Shown here: one piece after another, positions 32,819 through 41,007 of the stretch
How positions within the stretch are numbered: the stretch's first letter is position 1
Layout: each line of letters opens with the position of its first letter
Origin: Streptomyces spiroverticillatus
GTDB taxonomy: Bacteria > Actinomycetota > Actinomycetes > Streptomycetales > Streptomycetaceae
NCBI GenBank assembly: GCA_014650415.1
Contig: BMUX01000006.1
Location: 62,001-126,000 of the forward strand
Reading direction: 5' to 3'
DNA: 64,000 bases
Notes under the pieces: generated by a model
Seen by the model: only the letters and a program-made list of their open reading frames with translations
Databases searched by the model: none
Told to the model about the DNA's origin: nothing
Translations under genes and position numbers: made by a program

Positions 32819-34208
32819 CCAGCGCAGGCTGCTCCGCAGCCGTTTGCGGGGTGGCCCCCGGAGCTCGCAGCGGCATCGCCCCCGCAGCCCCCTCCGGTGC
32901 CATCCCCGGAGTCGTCTCCGGCGGTACGTCGTCCATGGTTCGCCAGGACGGGAAGACCAGCGGGCTCAGCGTCGCCACGAAGTAGAGCCCGCCGACCAGC
33001 AGCAGCGCCGTGCGCAGGCTCGTTCCCTCGACCAGGAAGCCCGCCGTCAGGCCGCCCAGCGGCATCGTCAGCTGGCAGCCCGCCGTGATGATGCCCTGGA
33101 CGCGGGTCCGCAGCTGCTGCGGTACGCGCTCGAAGACGACCGTGGACAGGATCGGGTTGAGCGTGCCGATCAGCAGCCCGCCGAAGGCCATGGTGAACGC
33201 CAGCGGCAGTGTGCTGTCCGTCAGCGCGGCGACCAGGAAGCGCGGCACCTCGCCCAGGAGGAACGCGGTCGTGAAGACCGCGCGCCGCGAGAAGCGGTGC
33301 CCCACGGCCCCGTACAACAACGATCCGAGCAGCGTCGCCGCGCCGAACATGGCGCTCAGCAGGCCGAGTTGGGTGGCCCCGCCGAGGTTGTCCCGGGCGT
33401 GCACGGGGAAGAGGACCGCGCTCCACGACTGGTTCAGTCCGTTGGTGAGCATCACCATCAGGACGACGGCCAGCAGCAGTCCGCCGGACGCCACGTACGC
33501 GTAGCCCTCGCGCAGGTTGCGCCGGTAGTCGGCGAAGGAGGTCCGGGCGGTCGACTTCATCGGCTCCGCCGCCCGCACCCCGCGCACCCCGCCCGCGATC
33601 AGTGCCGCCGAGACGGCGAAGGTCGCCCCGTCGAGGAACAGCACCGCCTCAGCGCCCAGCAGCGCGATCAGCACACCGGCGAGCGAGGCGCCGGCCATGC
33701 GGGCCCCGCCCGACGCGGCCTCGAAGAGGGAGGCGGCCCGGGAGAGGGTGGTCCCGGCGCGTTCGGCGAGGTCGGGGATGAGCACCGACCGGGAGGTCAT
33801 GCCGGGCGTGGCGACCAGACCGCCGAGCGCCATCAGGGTGCACAGCATCCAGAACTCCAGCACCCCCGCGTAGTGCAGCAGGGGGATCGCGGAGACCGTG
33901 AGGCCGCAGATCAGGTCCGTGGTGACGCTGGTGCGCCGCCGCCCGAACCGGTCGATCAGCGGCCCGCCCACCAGCGCCGCCACCACCACCGGCAGCGTCG
34001 CGCAGAACGCCACGACACCGGCCCGGCCCGCGCTGCCGGTGGTCTGGAGCACGAACCAGGGCACGCCGATCAGGGTGAGCGAGTTGCCCATGGTGGAGAT
34101 GGTGTGCGCGGTGAGGAGGGCGGCGAGCGGTCGCCGGTCGGTTCCGCCGCTCGCGCCTCCGGCGCGGCCCCGGCCCTGCGGCCCCCCTGCCCGCAGGCCG
34201 CGGCTCAC
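32769..34208 (-). CDS. MFS transporter, ArsR-linked
   Basis: The 479-residue protein has about twelve membrane helices of the enterobactin/macrolide exporter type (LAALLTAHTISTMGNSLTLI, PLIDRFGRRRTSVTTDLICG, LLYGAVGHRFSRRAVFT). The C-terminal 60 residues are a Pro/Ser/Ala tail. The GTG start overlaps the stop of the small gene upstream by 4 nt (GTGA), so the ArsR regulator, small protein and exporter form one operon. The substrate is unknown, and regulation by the ArsR protein through the TTGCAA boxes is likely. The 3' end overlaps the S16 protease gene by 50 bp. Confidence 0.88.
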   Translation of the reverse strand: MSRGLRAGGPQGRGRAGGASGGTDRRPLAALLTAHTISTMGNSLTLIGVPWFVLQTTGSAGRAGVVAFCATLPVVVAALVGGPLIDRFGRRRTSVTTDLICGLTVSAIPLLHYAGVLEFWMLCTLMALGGLVATPGMTSRSVLIPDLAERAGTTLSRAASLFEAASGGARMAGASLAGVLIALLGAEAVLFLDGATFAVSAALIAGGVRGVRAAEPMKSTARTSFADYRRNLREGYAYVASGGLLLAVVLMVMLTNGLNQSWSAVLFPVHARDNLGGATQLGLLSAMFGAATLLGSLLYGAVGHRFSRRAVFTTAFLLGEVPRFLVAALTDSTLPLAFTMAFGGLLIGTLNPILSTVVFERVPQQLRTRVQGIITAGCQLTMPLGGLTAGFLVEGTSLRTALLLVGGLYFVATLSPLVFPSWRTMDDVPPETTPGMAPEGAAGAMPLRAPGATPQTAAEQPALVSSSEPSPPRPSSPAP

Positions 34209-34417
34209 GAGACGTCGGCCGTACGGAACCGGGTGTCGCCGGAGGTGCGGACGAGCCGCAGGCCCAACTCAACGAGGGCCCAGCCCACTTGGGCGCGTAC
34301 ATCACGGGTGGGCAGGTCCGTGTGCGGCGCGGCGGAGGCCCGGCGGTCGGCGGTGGCCTCGCGCTGGAGGTCGGCGGTGCGGGCGTGGTGTACGTGGCGG
34401 AAGGTGTCCGGGTGCAT
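34205..34417 (-). CDS. Small conserved protein between ArsR and MFS genes
   Basis: The 70-residue protein (MHPDTFRHVHHARTADLQRE...) has the start of a Streptomyces small-protein type often seen beside regulators and transporters: an N-terminal M-H-x3-(F/Y) and a helical Arg/Glu-rich segment. It has no membrane helix. A GAGGAAG ribosome site precedes the ATG and its stop overlaps the MFS start, which supports real translation. The function is unknown. It could help couple translation or bind the transporter. Confidence 0.7.
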   Translation of the reverse strand: MHPDTFRHVHHARTADLQREATADRRASAAPHTDLPTRDVRAQVGWALVELGLRLVRTSGDTRFRTADVS

Positions 34418-34483
34418 GGCGGTGCTTCCTCTCGGTCGTGGTGGTGCCGGGGGAGGGGTGGGCCGTGCTCAGGAAGGGGGGCG

Positions 34484-35143
34484 TCAGCCCTTGGGGAGCG
34501 GGAAGCCGTGCAGGTGCAGCCGGTACTTCCGGGAGCCCTCCGGCAGCTCGTCGCCGTCGTCGGCAGGACGGTAGCTCTCGATCAACTCGTTGATGCGGAC
34601 GTTGAGTTCACGCGCCAGCTCCGGAGTGAGGGCCATGGTGAAGTCGCTCATTTCGGTGGACCGACGCCAGTTCTCCGGCCAGTCGCGCGCGGTGGCGATC
34701 CAAGTGCTGAGCTCCTGTGTGTGCTGGTTGGCGACCTCGTGCATGAAGAGGTCCGCCGCCCCGCGCACCGCCGGGTCCGGGCTGTTGGCCAGCGACGAGT
34801 CGAACGTCGTCCCGTCATGTGCCGACCGCCACCACCGCTCGCGCCCCTTGCCCCGCTCCGGGGCGTCCTCCACGAACCCGTACGCCGCCAGCTGCCGCAG
34901 GTGGTAGCTGGTCGCCCCGCTCGACTCGCCCAGTCTTTCCGCCAGTTGGGAGGCGGTGGCCGGGCCGGTCAGGCGCAGGGCGCGCAGGATCTGGATGCGC
35001 AGGGGGTGGGCGAGGCCACGCAGGGTGCGGGCGTCGAGCGCGTGGATCTTCCGCTCGGCGGACTGCTCCTGGGGCCCCTCGGGGCTCGGGGCGTCCGGCA
35101 GCGGCTCGGCCGGACCGGTGGCGGCGTCGTCAAGTTCGGGCAT
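34484..35143 (-). CDS. ArsR-family winged-helix regulator
   Basis: The 219-residue protein has the winged helix-turn-helix at residues about 35-105 (RTLRGLAHPLRIQILRALRL, PATASQLAERLGESSGATSYHLRQLAAYGFVEDAPERGKGR split over helices). It lacks an obvious Cys metal site, so it may sense an organic ligand or other signal. The C-terminal 100 residues are helical and probably dimerise. A leaderless promoter is seen: TTGCAA, 17 nt, TACGGT, 6 nt, ATG. The -35 hexamer is one of four TTGCAA boxes, which suggests direct autorepression. It heads the operon with the small protein and the MFS transporter. Confidence 0.88.
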   Translation of the reverse strand: MPELDDAATGPAEPLPDAPSPEGPQEQSAERKIHALDARTLRGLAHPLRIQILRALRLTGPATASQLAERLGESSGATSYHLRQLAAYGFVEDAPERGKGRERWWRSAHDGTTFDSSLANSPDPAVRGAADLFMHEVANQHTQELSTWIATARDWPENWRRSTEMSDFTMALTPELARELNVRINELIESYRPADDGDELPEGSRKYRLHLHGFPLPKG

Positions 35144-35149
35144 GCCTCA

Positions 35150-35206
35150 ACCGTAGAGTTGCAAAGACTCAGTTGCAAGGGTCTTTTTGCAACTAGTGCT
35201 TTGCAA
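35150..35206. promoter_or_regulatory. ArsR operator array, four TTGCAA boxes at 14-bp spacing, with promoter
   Basis: The palindromic hexamer TTGCAA starts at 35159, 35173, 35187 and 35201, exactly 14 bp apart. On the minus strand the second box also serves as -35, with TACGGT (35150-35155) as -10 and the ATG of the ArsR gene 6 nt further. The array thus covers the promoter. The precise periodicity points to several protein dimers bound side by side. Confidence 0.65.
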
Positions 35207-35266
35207 CGAAGTGTTGGCACCCAGCGTCCACCTATGACTCACCCCGCGCCCCCAACTCCCCACCCC

Positions 35267-36241
35267 CTACCCCTCCTTGATGAAGCCCTCCCTGACCAGC
35301 CAGTCCTTCGCCACCGCATGGGGATCGTCCCCGTCGACGTCCACCTTGGCGTTCAGTTCCTGCGCGACCTCATTGCTGAGCTTCGCCGTGATCGGGGCCA
35401 GCAGGTCCGCGATCGCCGGGTGCTTCTTCAGGGTCTCGCTGTTGACCTCGGGGGCGGCGTTGTAGTTGGGGAAGAAGCGCTTGTCGTCCTCCATCACCGT
35501 CAGGTTCATCGCCTTGATCCGGCCGTCGGTGGTGAACACCGCCCCGTACGTGCAGGACGTGCCGGCCGCGATCTGGGTGTAGATGACGCCGGTGTCCATC
35601 TTGATCAGGTTGGCGGGCGGGATCTTCATCCCGTACGCCTTCTCCATCCCCGGCACCCCGTCGTCCCGCGACGCGAACTCCGCGCCCACGCACGCCGTCA
35701 CCGCCGCCGGGTCCTTCTGGGAGAGGGCGGCCACGTCGGAGAGGGTCTTGGTCCCGTACTTCTTCTCGTTGGCCGCGTTCATGGCCAGCGCGTACGTGTT
35801 GTTGAGGGTGGCCGGGGGCAGCCAGCTGATGCCGTTCGCCGCGTCCGCGTCGCGGACCGCCTCCCACTGCGCGCGCGGGTCGGTGATCGGTTTGTCGTTG
35901 CCGAGGTACGTGATCCATGCCGTGCCCGTGTACTCGTACATCACGTCCGCGTCGCCGCCCTTGACGGCCTCCCGCGCACCGATCGAGCCCTGGATGCCGG
36001 TCCGGTCCAGTACGTCCGCACCCGCCGCCTCGAAGACGAGCCCCAGGATCTGCCCGAGCACGAGCTGCTCCGTGAACTCCTTCGACGTGACCGTCAGCCG
36101 CGCACCCTTCAGCGGCAGCCCCGCCCCGACCGTTCCGGGCCGTACGTCGTCCACCATCGGGCTGCCGCTGGTCAGGCCGCAGCCTGACGCGCCGGAAACC
36201 AGTACCCCGCCGAGAGCCAGCCCCACCAGAGCGCGCCTCAT
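35267..36241 (-). CDS. opuBC: Glycine betaine/choline-type ABC transporter substrate-binding lipoprotein
   Basis: The 324-residue lipoprotein has the signal RALVGLALGGVLVSGASGCG, with a Cys after GASG, and an OpuAC/ProX domain (LTVTSKEFTEQLVLGQILGL, VMYEYTGTAWITYLG, WLPPATLNNTYALAMN). It should bind a quaternary ammonium osmoprotectant outside the membrane. It is the last gene of a four-gene minus-strand operon and overlaps the upstream permease by 4 nt (ATGA). The conserved Tyr-rich patch YEYTGTAW is typical of the aromatic box. The exact ligand is inferred. Confidence 0.9.
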   Translation of the reverse strand: MRRALVGLALGGVLVSGASGCGLTSGSPMVDDVRPGTVGAGLPLKGARLTVTSKEFTEQLVLGQILGLVFEAAGADVLDRTGIQGSIGAREAVKGGDADVMYEYTGTAWITYLGNDKPITDPRAQWEAVRDADAANGISWLPPATLNNTYALAMNAANEKKYGTKTLSDVAALSQKDPAAVTACVGAEFASRDDGVPGMEKAYGMKIPPANLIKMDTGVIYTQIAAGTSCTYGAVFTTDGRIKAMNLTVMEDDKRFFPNYNAAPEVNSETLKKHPAIADLLAPITAKLSNEVAQELNAKVDVDGDDPHAVAKDWLVREGFIKEG

Positions 36242-37170
36242 ACCCCGACCTCCAGTCCCCGCGGCCGCAGCAACAGCTCCACCAGCGACGCCAGCCAGTC
36301 CACGAACAGCGCCAGCGCCACCGTCAGCAGCGACCCCAGCACCAGCACCGGCATCCGCTGCGTCTGGATGCCGCTGGTGATCAGGTCGCCCAGCCCGCCG
36401 CCGCCCCCGAAGGCGGCCAGCGTCGCCGTGCCGACGTTCAGCACCAGCGCCGTCCGTACGCCCGCCAGGATCAGCGGCACCGCCAGCGGCAGTTCGATCT
36501 TCGTCAGCACGCCGGCCCTCGACATGCCGATCCCGCGCGCCGCCTCCAGCAGCGTCGGATCGTTGGCCCGCAGTCCCGCGATGGTGTTGGAGAGCACCGG
36601 CAGCACCGCGTAGACGACCATGCCGATCAGGGCGGCCTTCTTCCCGATCCCCAGCCAGATCACCAGCAGGGCGAGGAGTCCGATCGCGGGCGTCGCCTGC
36701 CCGATGTTGGCCAGCGCGGTGGCGACCGGTGCGGCCCTGCGCAGCGCGGGCCGGGTCAGCAGGATGCCCAGCGGGATCGCGATGACCAGCACGAAGAAGG
36801 TGGAGATCGCGGTCAGTTCGACGTGTTCCTTGAAGCGCAGCCACACATTGCCGTCGGCCAGCGCGTTCTGTGCGATCGAGTCCAGGTCCGCCGAGCGGAA
36901 CCACAGCCACGTCACCAGCAGCACCACCGCCAGCACCGCCGGCATCAGCACCACCTTCAGCCACGTCACCCTTCGAGGCAGCCGCTCCGAGGCCACCGCC
37001 GACCCCACCCCCGCCGCCTCCGGCGCCCCGGTCTCGGCCCCGTCGTCCCGGAAGGCCACACCCCGCACCTCGTGCTCACCCTCGGGCCGCCCCCGGTCAC
37101 CGCCGCCCGAACCGCCCCGGCCGTCCGCGCCCGCGCCCGAGCCCGCCCCGCCCACGCTCGACGGGCTCAC
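36238..37170 (-). CDS. opuBD: Osmoprotectant ABC transporter permease (OpuBD-like)
   Basis: The 310-residue protein has a disordered Gly/Asp/Glu head of about 65 residues, then five or six membrane helices in the OpuB permease pattern (VELTAISTFFVLVIAIPLGI, LANIGQATPAIGLLALLVIW) and the coupling loop DPTLLEAARGIGMSRAGVL. The GTG at 37170 overlaps the stop of the ATPase gene by 4 nt. Its partner permease is encoded at 38461-39108. Confidence 0.88.
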   Translation of the reverse strand: MSPSSVGGAGSGAGADGRGGSGGGDRGRPEGEHEVRGVAFRDDGAETGAPEAAGVGSAVASERLPRRVTWLKVVLMPAVLAVVLLVTWLWFRSADLDSIAQNALADGNVWLRFKEHVELTAISTFFVLVIAIPLGILLTRPALRRAAPVATALANIGQATPAIGLLALLVIWLGIGKKAALIGMVVYAVLPVLSNTIAGLRANDPTLLEAARGIGMSRAGVLTKIELPLAVPLILAGVRTALVLNVGTATLAAFGGGGGLGDLITSGIQTQRMPVLVLGSLLTVALALFVDWLASLVELLLRPRGLEVGV

Positions 37171-38468
37171 GCGGGCCCCTCCGGCCCACCCGCATCCCGT
37201 ACGAAGGGATGCTCCAGCCCCTCCTCCGGCAGGCCCCCCGCCGACCGGTGCTCCGCCGCCTCCAGCCGGTCCGCCTCCAGCATTTCCTGTACGGAGTTCA
37301 TCAGCGTCGCCATGTCCACGACGCCCGTGTACTCCCCGCGCCGCCCGGTGACCGCCACCCGCCCCCCGTTGTCGATCAGCACCGCCTCCAGCGCGTCCCG
37401 CAGCGTCGCGTCCCGCGTCACCGTGTCGTGCACCAGCGTCCCGGCCCGCGCCAGCGAACCCTTCGCCCGGCTCAGGTCGCCCCGCCGCAGCCACTTGTAC
37501 GGCCGCCGATGCCGGTCAAGGAGCAGAAGCTCGTTCCCCTGCGAGTCCCGCAGCTTGTCGAAGATGTCCTGGAGCGGGTCGTCGACCGTCACCGTCGGGA
37601 AGTCGGCGATCTCCACATCCCGTACGCGCGTCAGGTTCAGCCGCTTCAGCGCCGCCCCCGCGCCCACGAACCCCGACACGAAGTCGTCCGCCGGGTTCGT
37701 CAGGATCGCCTCGGGCGTGTCGAACTGGGCGATGTGCGACCGGTCCCGCAGCACCGCGATCCGGTCCCCGAGCTTGATCGCCTCGTCGAAGTCGTGCGTG
37801 ACGAAGACGATCGTCTTGTGCAGCTCGTGCTGGAGCCGGATCAGCTCGTCCTGCAAGTGATCACGGGTGATCGGGTCGACGGCCCCGAACGGCTCGTCCA
37901 TCAACAGAACCGGCGGATCGGCCGCCAACGCCCTTGCCACACCCACCCGTTGCTGCTGCCCGCCCGACAGCTGGCGCGGATACCGCCCCCGGAACTGCCC
38001 CGGATCGAGCCCCACCAGGTCGAGCATCTCCTCGACCCGGTCCTGAACCCGCGACTTGCTCCAGCCCACCATCTTCGGCACCAGCGCGATGTTCTGCGCG
38101 ACCGTCATGTGCGGGAAAAGACCGGACGACTGGATGGCGTACCCGATTTTCCGGCGCAGCTTCACCGGATCCATGTCGGTGACGTCCTCGCCGTCGATCC
38201 GGATCCGCCCGGACGTCGGCTCGATCAGCCGGTTGATCATCTTCAGCAGGGTGGTCTTGCCACCGCCGGAGGGCCCGACGAAGACGACGGTCTCGCCCGC
38301 CCTGATCTCCATCGTCACGTTGTCGACGGAGGGGTACGGGTTCCCCGCGTACTGCTTGGTCAGGTTCTCCAGCCGGATCGCGGCACCGGAAGCCGAAGCA
38401 GCCCCGGAAGCCGAAGCAGCCCCGGAACCCGCGGCGGCACCACTCGTGGCAACGGGCGTCTCAGGCAC
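37167..38468 (-). CDS. opuBA: Osmoprotectant ABC transporter ATPase with C-terminal CBS domains (OpuBA-like)
   Basis: The 433-residue ATPase has Walker A GPSGGGKTTLL, the signature LSGGQQQRVGVARAL, Walker B VLLMDEPFGAVDP and the switch His in VFVTHDFDEA. Residues from about 300 on form a CBS-like pair (DNGGRVAVTGRRGEYTGVVD), which in OpuA senses ionic strength. The first 30 residues contain two GAASAS repeats encoded by an 18-bp duplication near 38393-38430. The GTG at 38468 overlaps the upstream permease by 8 nt. Confidence 0.92.
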   Translation of the reverse strand: MPETPVATSGAAAGSGAASASGAASASGAAIRLENLTKQYAGNPYPSVDNVTMEIRAGETVVFVGPSGGGKTTLLKMINRLIEPTSGRIRIDGEDVTDMDPVKLRRKIGYAIQSSGLFPHMTVAQNIALVPKMVGWSKSRVQDRVEEMLDLVGLDPGQFRGRYPRQLSGGQQQRVGVARALAADPPVLLMDEPFGAVDPITRDHLQDELIRLQHELHKTIVFVTHDFDEAIKLGDRIAVLRDRSHIAQFDTPEAILTNPADDFVSGFVGAGAALKRLNLTRVRDVEIADFPTVTVDDPLQDIFDKLRDSQGNELLLLDRHRRPYKWLRRGDLSRAKGSLARAGTLVHDTVTRDATLRDALEAVLIDNGGRVAVTGRRGEYTGVVDMATLMNSVQEMLEADRLEAAEHRSAGGLPEEGLEHPFVRDAGGPEGPA

Positions 38469-39108
38469 GAATCCCCCTCGGGATGGTCAGACGCCCCACC
38501 AGGACGTACACGGCGTCGAAGAGCAGGGCGAGCAGCACGATGCCGAGCGTCCCGGCCAGCACCTGGTTCAGCGCGTTCTTGCTGCCGAGCGACGAGATGC
38601 CCCGGAAGATCTCGTTGCCGAGTCCGGGCCCGGAGGCGTATGCGGCGATCGCGGCGATGCCCATCAGCATCTGCGTGGCGACCCGGATCCCGGTCAGGAT
38701 CGGCGGCCACGCGAGCGGCAGCTCCACCCGCACGAGCTGCGCCGCCCGCGACATGCCGATGCCGCGTGCCGCGTCCACCAGCGTCGGGTCGACGCCCCGC
38801 AGGCCCACGATCGCGTTCCGTACGATCGGCAGCAGCCCGTACAGCACCAGCGCGATCACGGTCGGCGCCACACCCAGTCCCACCAGCGGAATCAGCAGAC
38901 CGATCAGCGCCAGCGAGGGCACGGTCAGGATGCCGGAGGCCGCCGTGGTGGCCAGGTTCCCGGCCCATTCGCTGCGGTACGTCAGGACGCCGATCAGCAC
39001 GCCGAGCACGGTCGCCACGACCATGCACTGGAACACCGCGCTCGCATGCTGGAACGCGTCGGCCAGCAGCTGCTGGTACCGGTTGCCGAGGTACTCCCAG
39101 AAATTCAC
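38461..39108 (-). CDS. opuBB: Osmoprotectant ABC transporter permease (OpuBB-like)
   Basis: The 215-residue permease starts MNFWEYLGNRYQQLLADAFQ and has about five helices (CMVVATVLGVLIGVLTYRS, LIGLLIPLVGLGVAPTVIAL) and the loop DPTLVDAARGIGMSRAAQLV that contacts the ATPase. It is the first gene of the four-gene osmoprotectant operon, 55 bp after the Lrp gene ends upstream on the same strand. No osmotic-stress promoter could be identified in that gap, so read-through from the Lrp gene is possible. Confidence 0.9.
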   Translation of the reverse strand: MNFWEYLGNRYQQLLADAFQHASAVFQCMVVATVLGVLIGVLTYRSEWAGNLATTAASGILTVPSLALIGLLIPLVGLGVAPTVIALVLYGLLPIVRNAIVGLRGVDPTLVDAARGIGMSRAAQLVRVELPLAWPPILTGIRVATQMLMGIAAIAAYASGPGLGNEIFRGISSLGSKNALNQVLAGTLGIVLLALLFDAVYVLVGRLTIPRGIRA

Positions 39109-39163
39109 GGGTCACTCCTCGGCGTACGTGAGGCAACGGTCAGGACCGCTGCCAGGACAACGG

Positions 39164-39634
39164 TCAGGTCAGCCCGGACGCCTGCTCCACCAACGGGATG
39201 ATCCGCAGCGGAACGGGATTTTCCATGACGATTGCCGTGGAAGCCCGGACGATGCCATCAAAACCCACAACCCGGTCGATCACACGTTGAAGGTCCGCGT
39301 TCGAGCGCGCGACCAGCCGGCACAGCATGTCCCCGTGTCCGGTCGTCGTGTGCAGCTCCAGCACCTCCGGCACCGACGTCAGATGCGCCCGTACGTCCGC
39401 CCCCTGCCCCTGTTTGATCTCCAGCGTCGCGAACGCCGTCACCGGATAGCCGAGCGCGGCGGGGTCCACGTCCGGCCCGAACCCCCGGATGACGCCATTC
39501 GACTGAAGCCGGTCCATCCGCGCCTGCACGGTCCCGCGCGCCACACCGAGCCGTCGCGACGCCTCCAGCACACCGATCCTCGGCTCCCGCGCCAGCAGCA
39601 CGATCAGCCGCCCGTCGAGCTCGTCCACTGCCAT
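39164..39634 (-). CDS. Lrp/AsnC-family regulator
   Basis: The 156-residue protein has an N-terminal helix-turn-helix (VDELDGRLIVLLAREPRIGV, EASRRLGVARGTVQARMDRL) and the C-terminal RAM/ligand domain (VTAFATLEIKQG, TTTGHGDMLCRLVARSN). It is divergent from hppD with 123 bp between the starts. Divergent placement and the inverted repeats between them suggest that it regulates hppD and itself in response to an aromatic amino acid or its product; this arrangement is conserved in Streptomyces as I remember it. Confidence 0.9.
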   Translation of the reverse strand: MAVDELDGRLIVLLAREPRIGVLEASRRLGVARGTVQARMDRLQSNGVIRGFGPDVDPAALGYPVTAFATLEIKQGQGADVRAHLTSVPEVLELHTTTGHGDMLCRLVARSNADLQRVIDRVVGFDGIVRASTAIVMENPVPLRIIPLVEQASGLT

Positions 39635-39694
39635 GCCTGCCCCCAGGGGTGGTCATCCTGTACAGATAGCCCGGCCATCCTCGCCCTCCGCTAT

Positions 39695-39730
39695 GCACAT
39701 TGACCAGCGTTTGTGCGAACTATTGCGCAC
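39695..39730. promoter_or_regulatory. Lrp-type operator between the Lrp gene and hppD
   Basis: Three half-sites alternate in orientation: GCACA (39695-39699), TGTGC (39712-39716, overlapping GTGCG) and CGCAC (39726-39730). The central one is an inverted repeat of both neighbours, a layout usual for Lrp/AsnC operators. Confidence 0.5.
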
Positions 39731-39757
39731 CTTGCGATGTGGATGGACGCTCCCCTC

Positions 39758-40906
39758 ATGACTGAGACCACTGAGCACGTCACCCCGACCACCGCGCGCG
39801 AGGCCGACCCCTTCCCGGTCAAGGGCATGGACGCGGTCGTCTTCGCCGTCGGCAACGCCAAGCAGGCCGCCCACTACTACTCGACCGCCTTCGGCATGAA
39901 GCTCGTCGCCTACTCCGGACCGGAGAACGGCAGCCGCGAGACCGCCAGTTACGTCCTGACGAACGGCGCCGCCCGCTTCGTGTTCACCTCCGTCATCAAG
40001 GCGGCCACCGACCACGGCCGCTTCATCGAGGCCCACGTCGCCGAGCACGGCGACGGCGTCATCGACCTCGCCATCGAGGTCCCGGACGCCCGCGCCGCGT
40101 ACGCCTACGCCACCGCGCAGGGCGCCACCGGTCTCACCGAGCCGTACGAGGTCAAGGACGAGCACGGCATCGTCGTGCTTGCCGCCATCGCCACGTACGG
40201 CAAGACCCGCCACACCCTGGTCGAGCGCAAGGGCTACGAGGGCCCCTACCTGCCCGGCTTCGTCGCCGCCTCCCCGATCGTCGAGCCGCCGGCCAAGCGG
40301 ACCTTCCAGGCCATCGACCACTGCGTCGGCAACGTCGAGCTCGGCAAGATGAACGACTGGGTCGGCTTCTACAACAAGGTCATGGGCTTCACCAACATGA
40401 AGGAGTTCGTGGGCGACGACATCGCCACCGAGTACTCCGCGCTCATGTCGAAGGTCGTCGCGGACGGCACCCTCAAGGTGAAGTTCCCGATCAACGAGCC
40501 CGCGATCGCGAAGAAGAAGTCGCAGATCGACGAGTACCTGGAGTTCTACGGCGGCGCGGGCGTCCAGCACATCGCGCTCGCGACGAACGACATCGTCGCC
40601 TCGGTACGGGCCATGCGCGCGGCTGGTGTTCAGTTCCTCGACACCCCCGACTCGTACTACGACACCCTCGGCGAGTGGGCCGGCGAGACCCGCGTGCCCG
40701 TCGAGATCCTCCGCGAGGAGAAGATCCTCGTCGACCGCGACGAGGACGGCTACCTGCTCCAGATCTTCACCAAGCCGGTCCAGGACCGCCCGACCGTCTT
40801 CTTCGAGATGATCGAGCGCCACGGGTCCATGGGCTTCGGCAAGGGCAACTTCAAGGCCCTCTTCGAGGCGATCGAGCGCGAGCAGGAGAAGCGGGGCAAC
40901 CTGTAA
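39758..40906 (+). CDS. hppD: 4-hydroxyphenylpyruvate dioxygenase
   Basis: The 382-residue non-heme iron enzyme converts 4-hydroxyphenylpyruvate to homogentisate in tyrosine catabolism. The two vicinal-oxygen-chelate halves are visible. The iron ligands are the His in FQAIDHCVGNVELG, the His in GAGVQHIALATND and the Glu in RPTVFFEMIERHG. The tail EAIEREQEKRGNL is typical of the Streptomyces enzyme. The ATG at 39758 (MTETTEHV) fits the family; an upstream start at 39713 adds residues with no conservation. A strong stem-loop ends the transcript. Confidence 0.97.
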   Translation: MTETTEHVTPTTAREADPFPVKGMDAVVFAVGNAKQAAHYYSTAFGMKLVAYSGPENGSRETASYVLTNGAARFVFTSVIKAATDHGRFIEAHVAEHGDGVIDLAIEVPDARAAYAYATAQGATGLTEPYEVKDEHGIVVLAAIATYGKTRHTLVERKGYEGPYLPGFVAASPIVEPPAKRTFQAIDHCVGNVELGKMNDWVGFYNKVMGFTNMKEFVGDDIATEYSALMSKVVADGTLKVKFPINEPAIAKKKSQIDEYLEFYGGAGVQHIALATNDIVASVRAMRAAGVQFLDTPDSYYDTLGEWAGETRVPVEILREEKILVDRDEDGYLLQIFTKPVQDRPTVFFEMIERHGSMGFGKGNFKALFEAIEREQEKRGNL

Positions 40907-40954
40907 CTCCCTTGCGGGGCGCGTGACTTCCCCTTCGGGCGCCTCACTCGATCT

Positions 40955-40989
40955 CTGCGGCCCCACGGACCTGCCCCGTGGGGCCGCAG
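40955..40989. terminator. Stem-loop between hppD and the TPR gene
   Basis: A perfect 14-bp stem (40955-40968 with 40976-40989) separates convergent genes. TGTTT follows on the plus strand. Confidence 0.88.
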
Positions 40990-41007
40990 TGTTTCTCCGT
41001 ACCGGGG

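Noticed and set aside
35159..35206. CRISPR-like array
   Set aside because: The repeats are 6 bp with 8-bp spacing, no cas genes exist, and the position over a promoter fits an operator.
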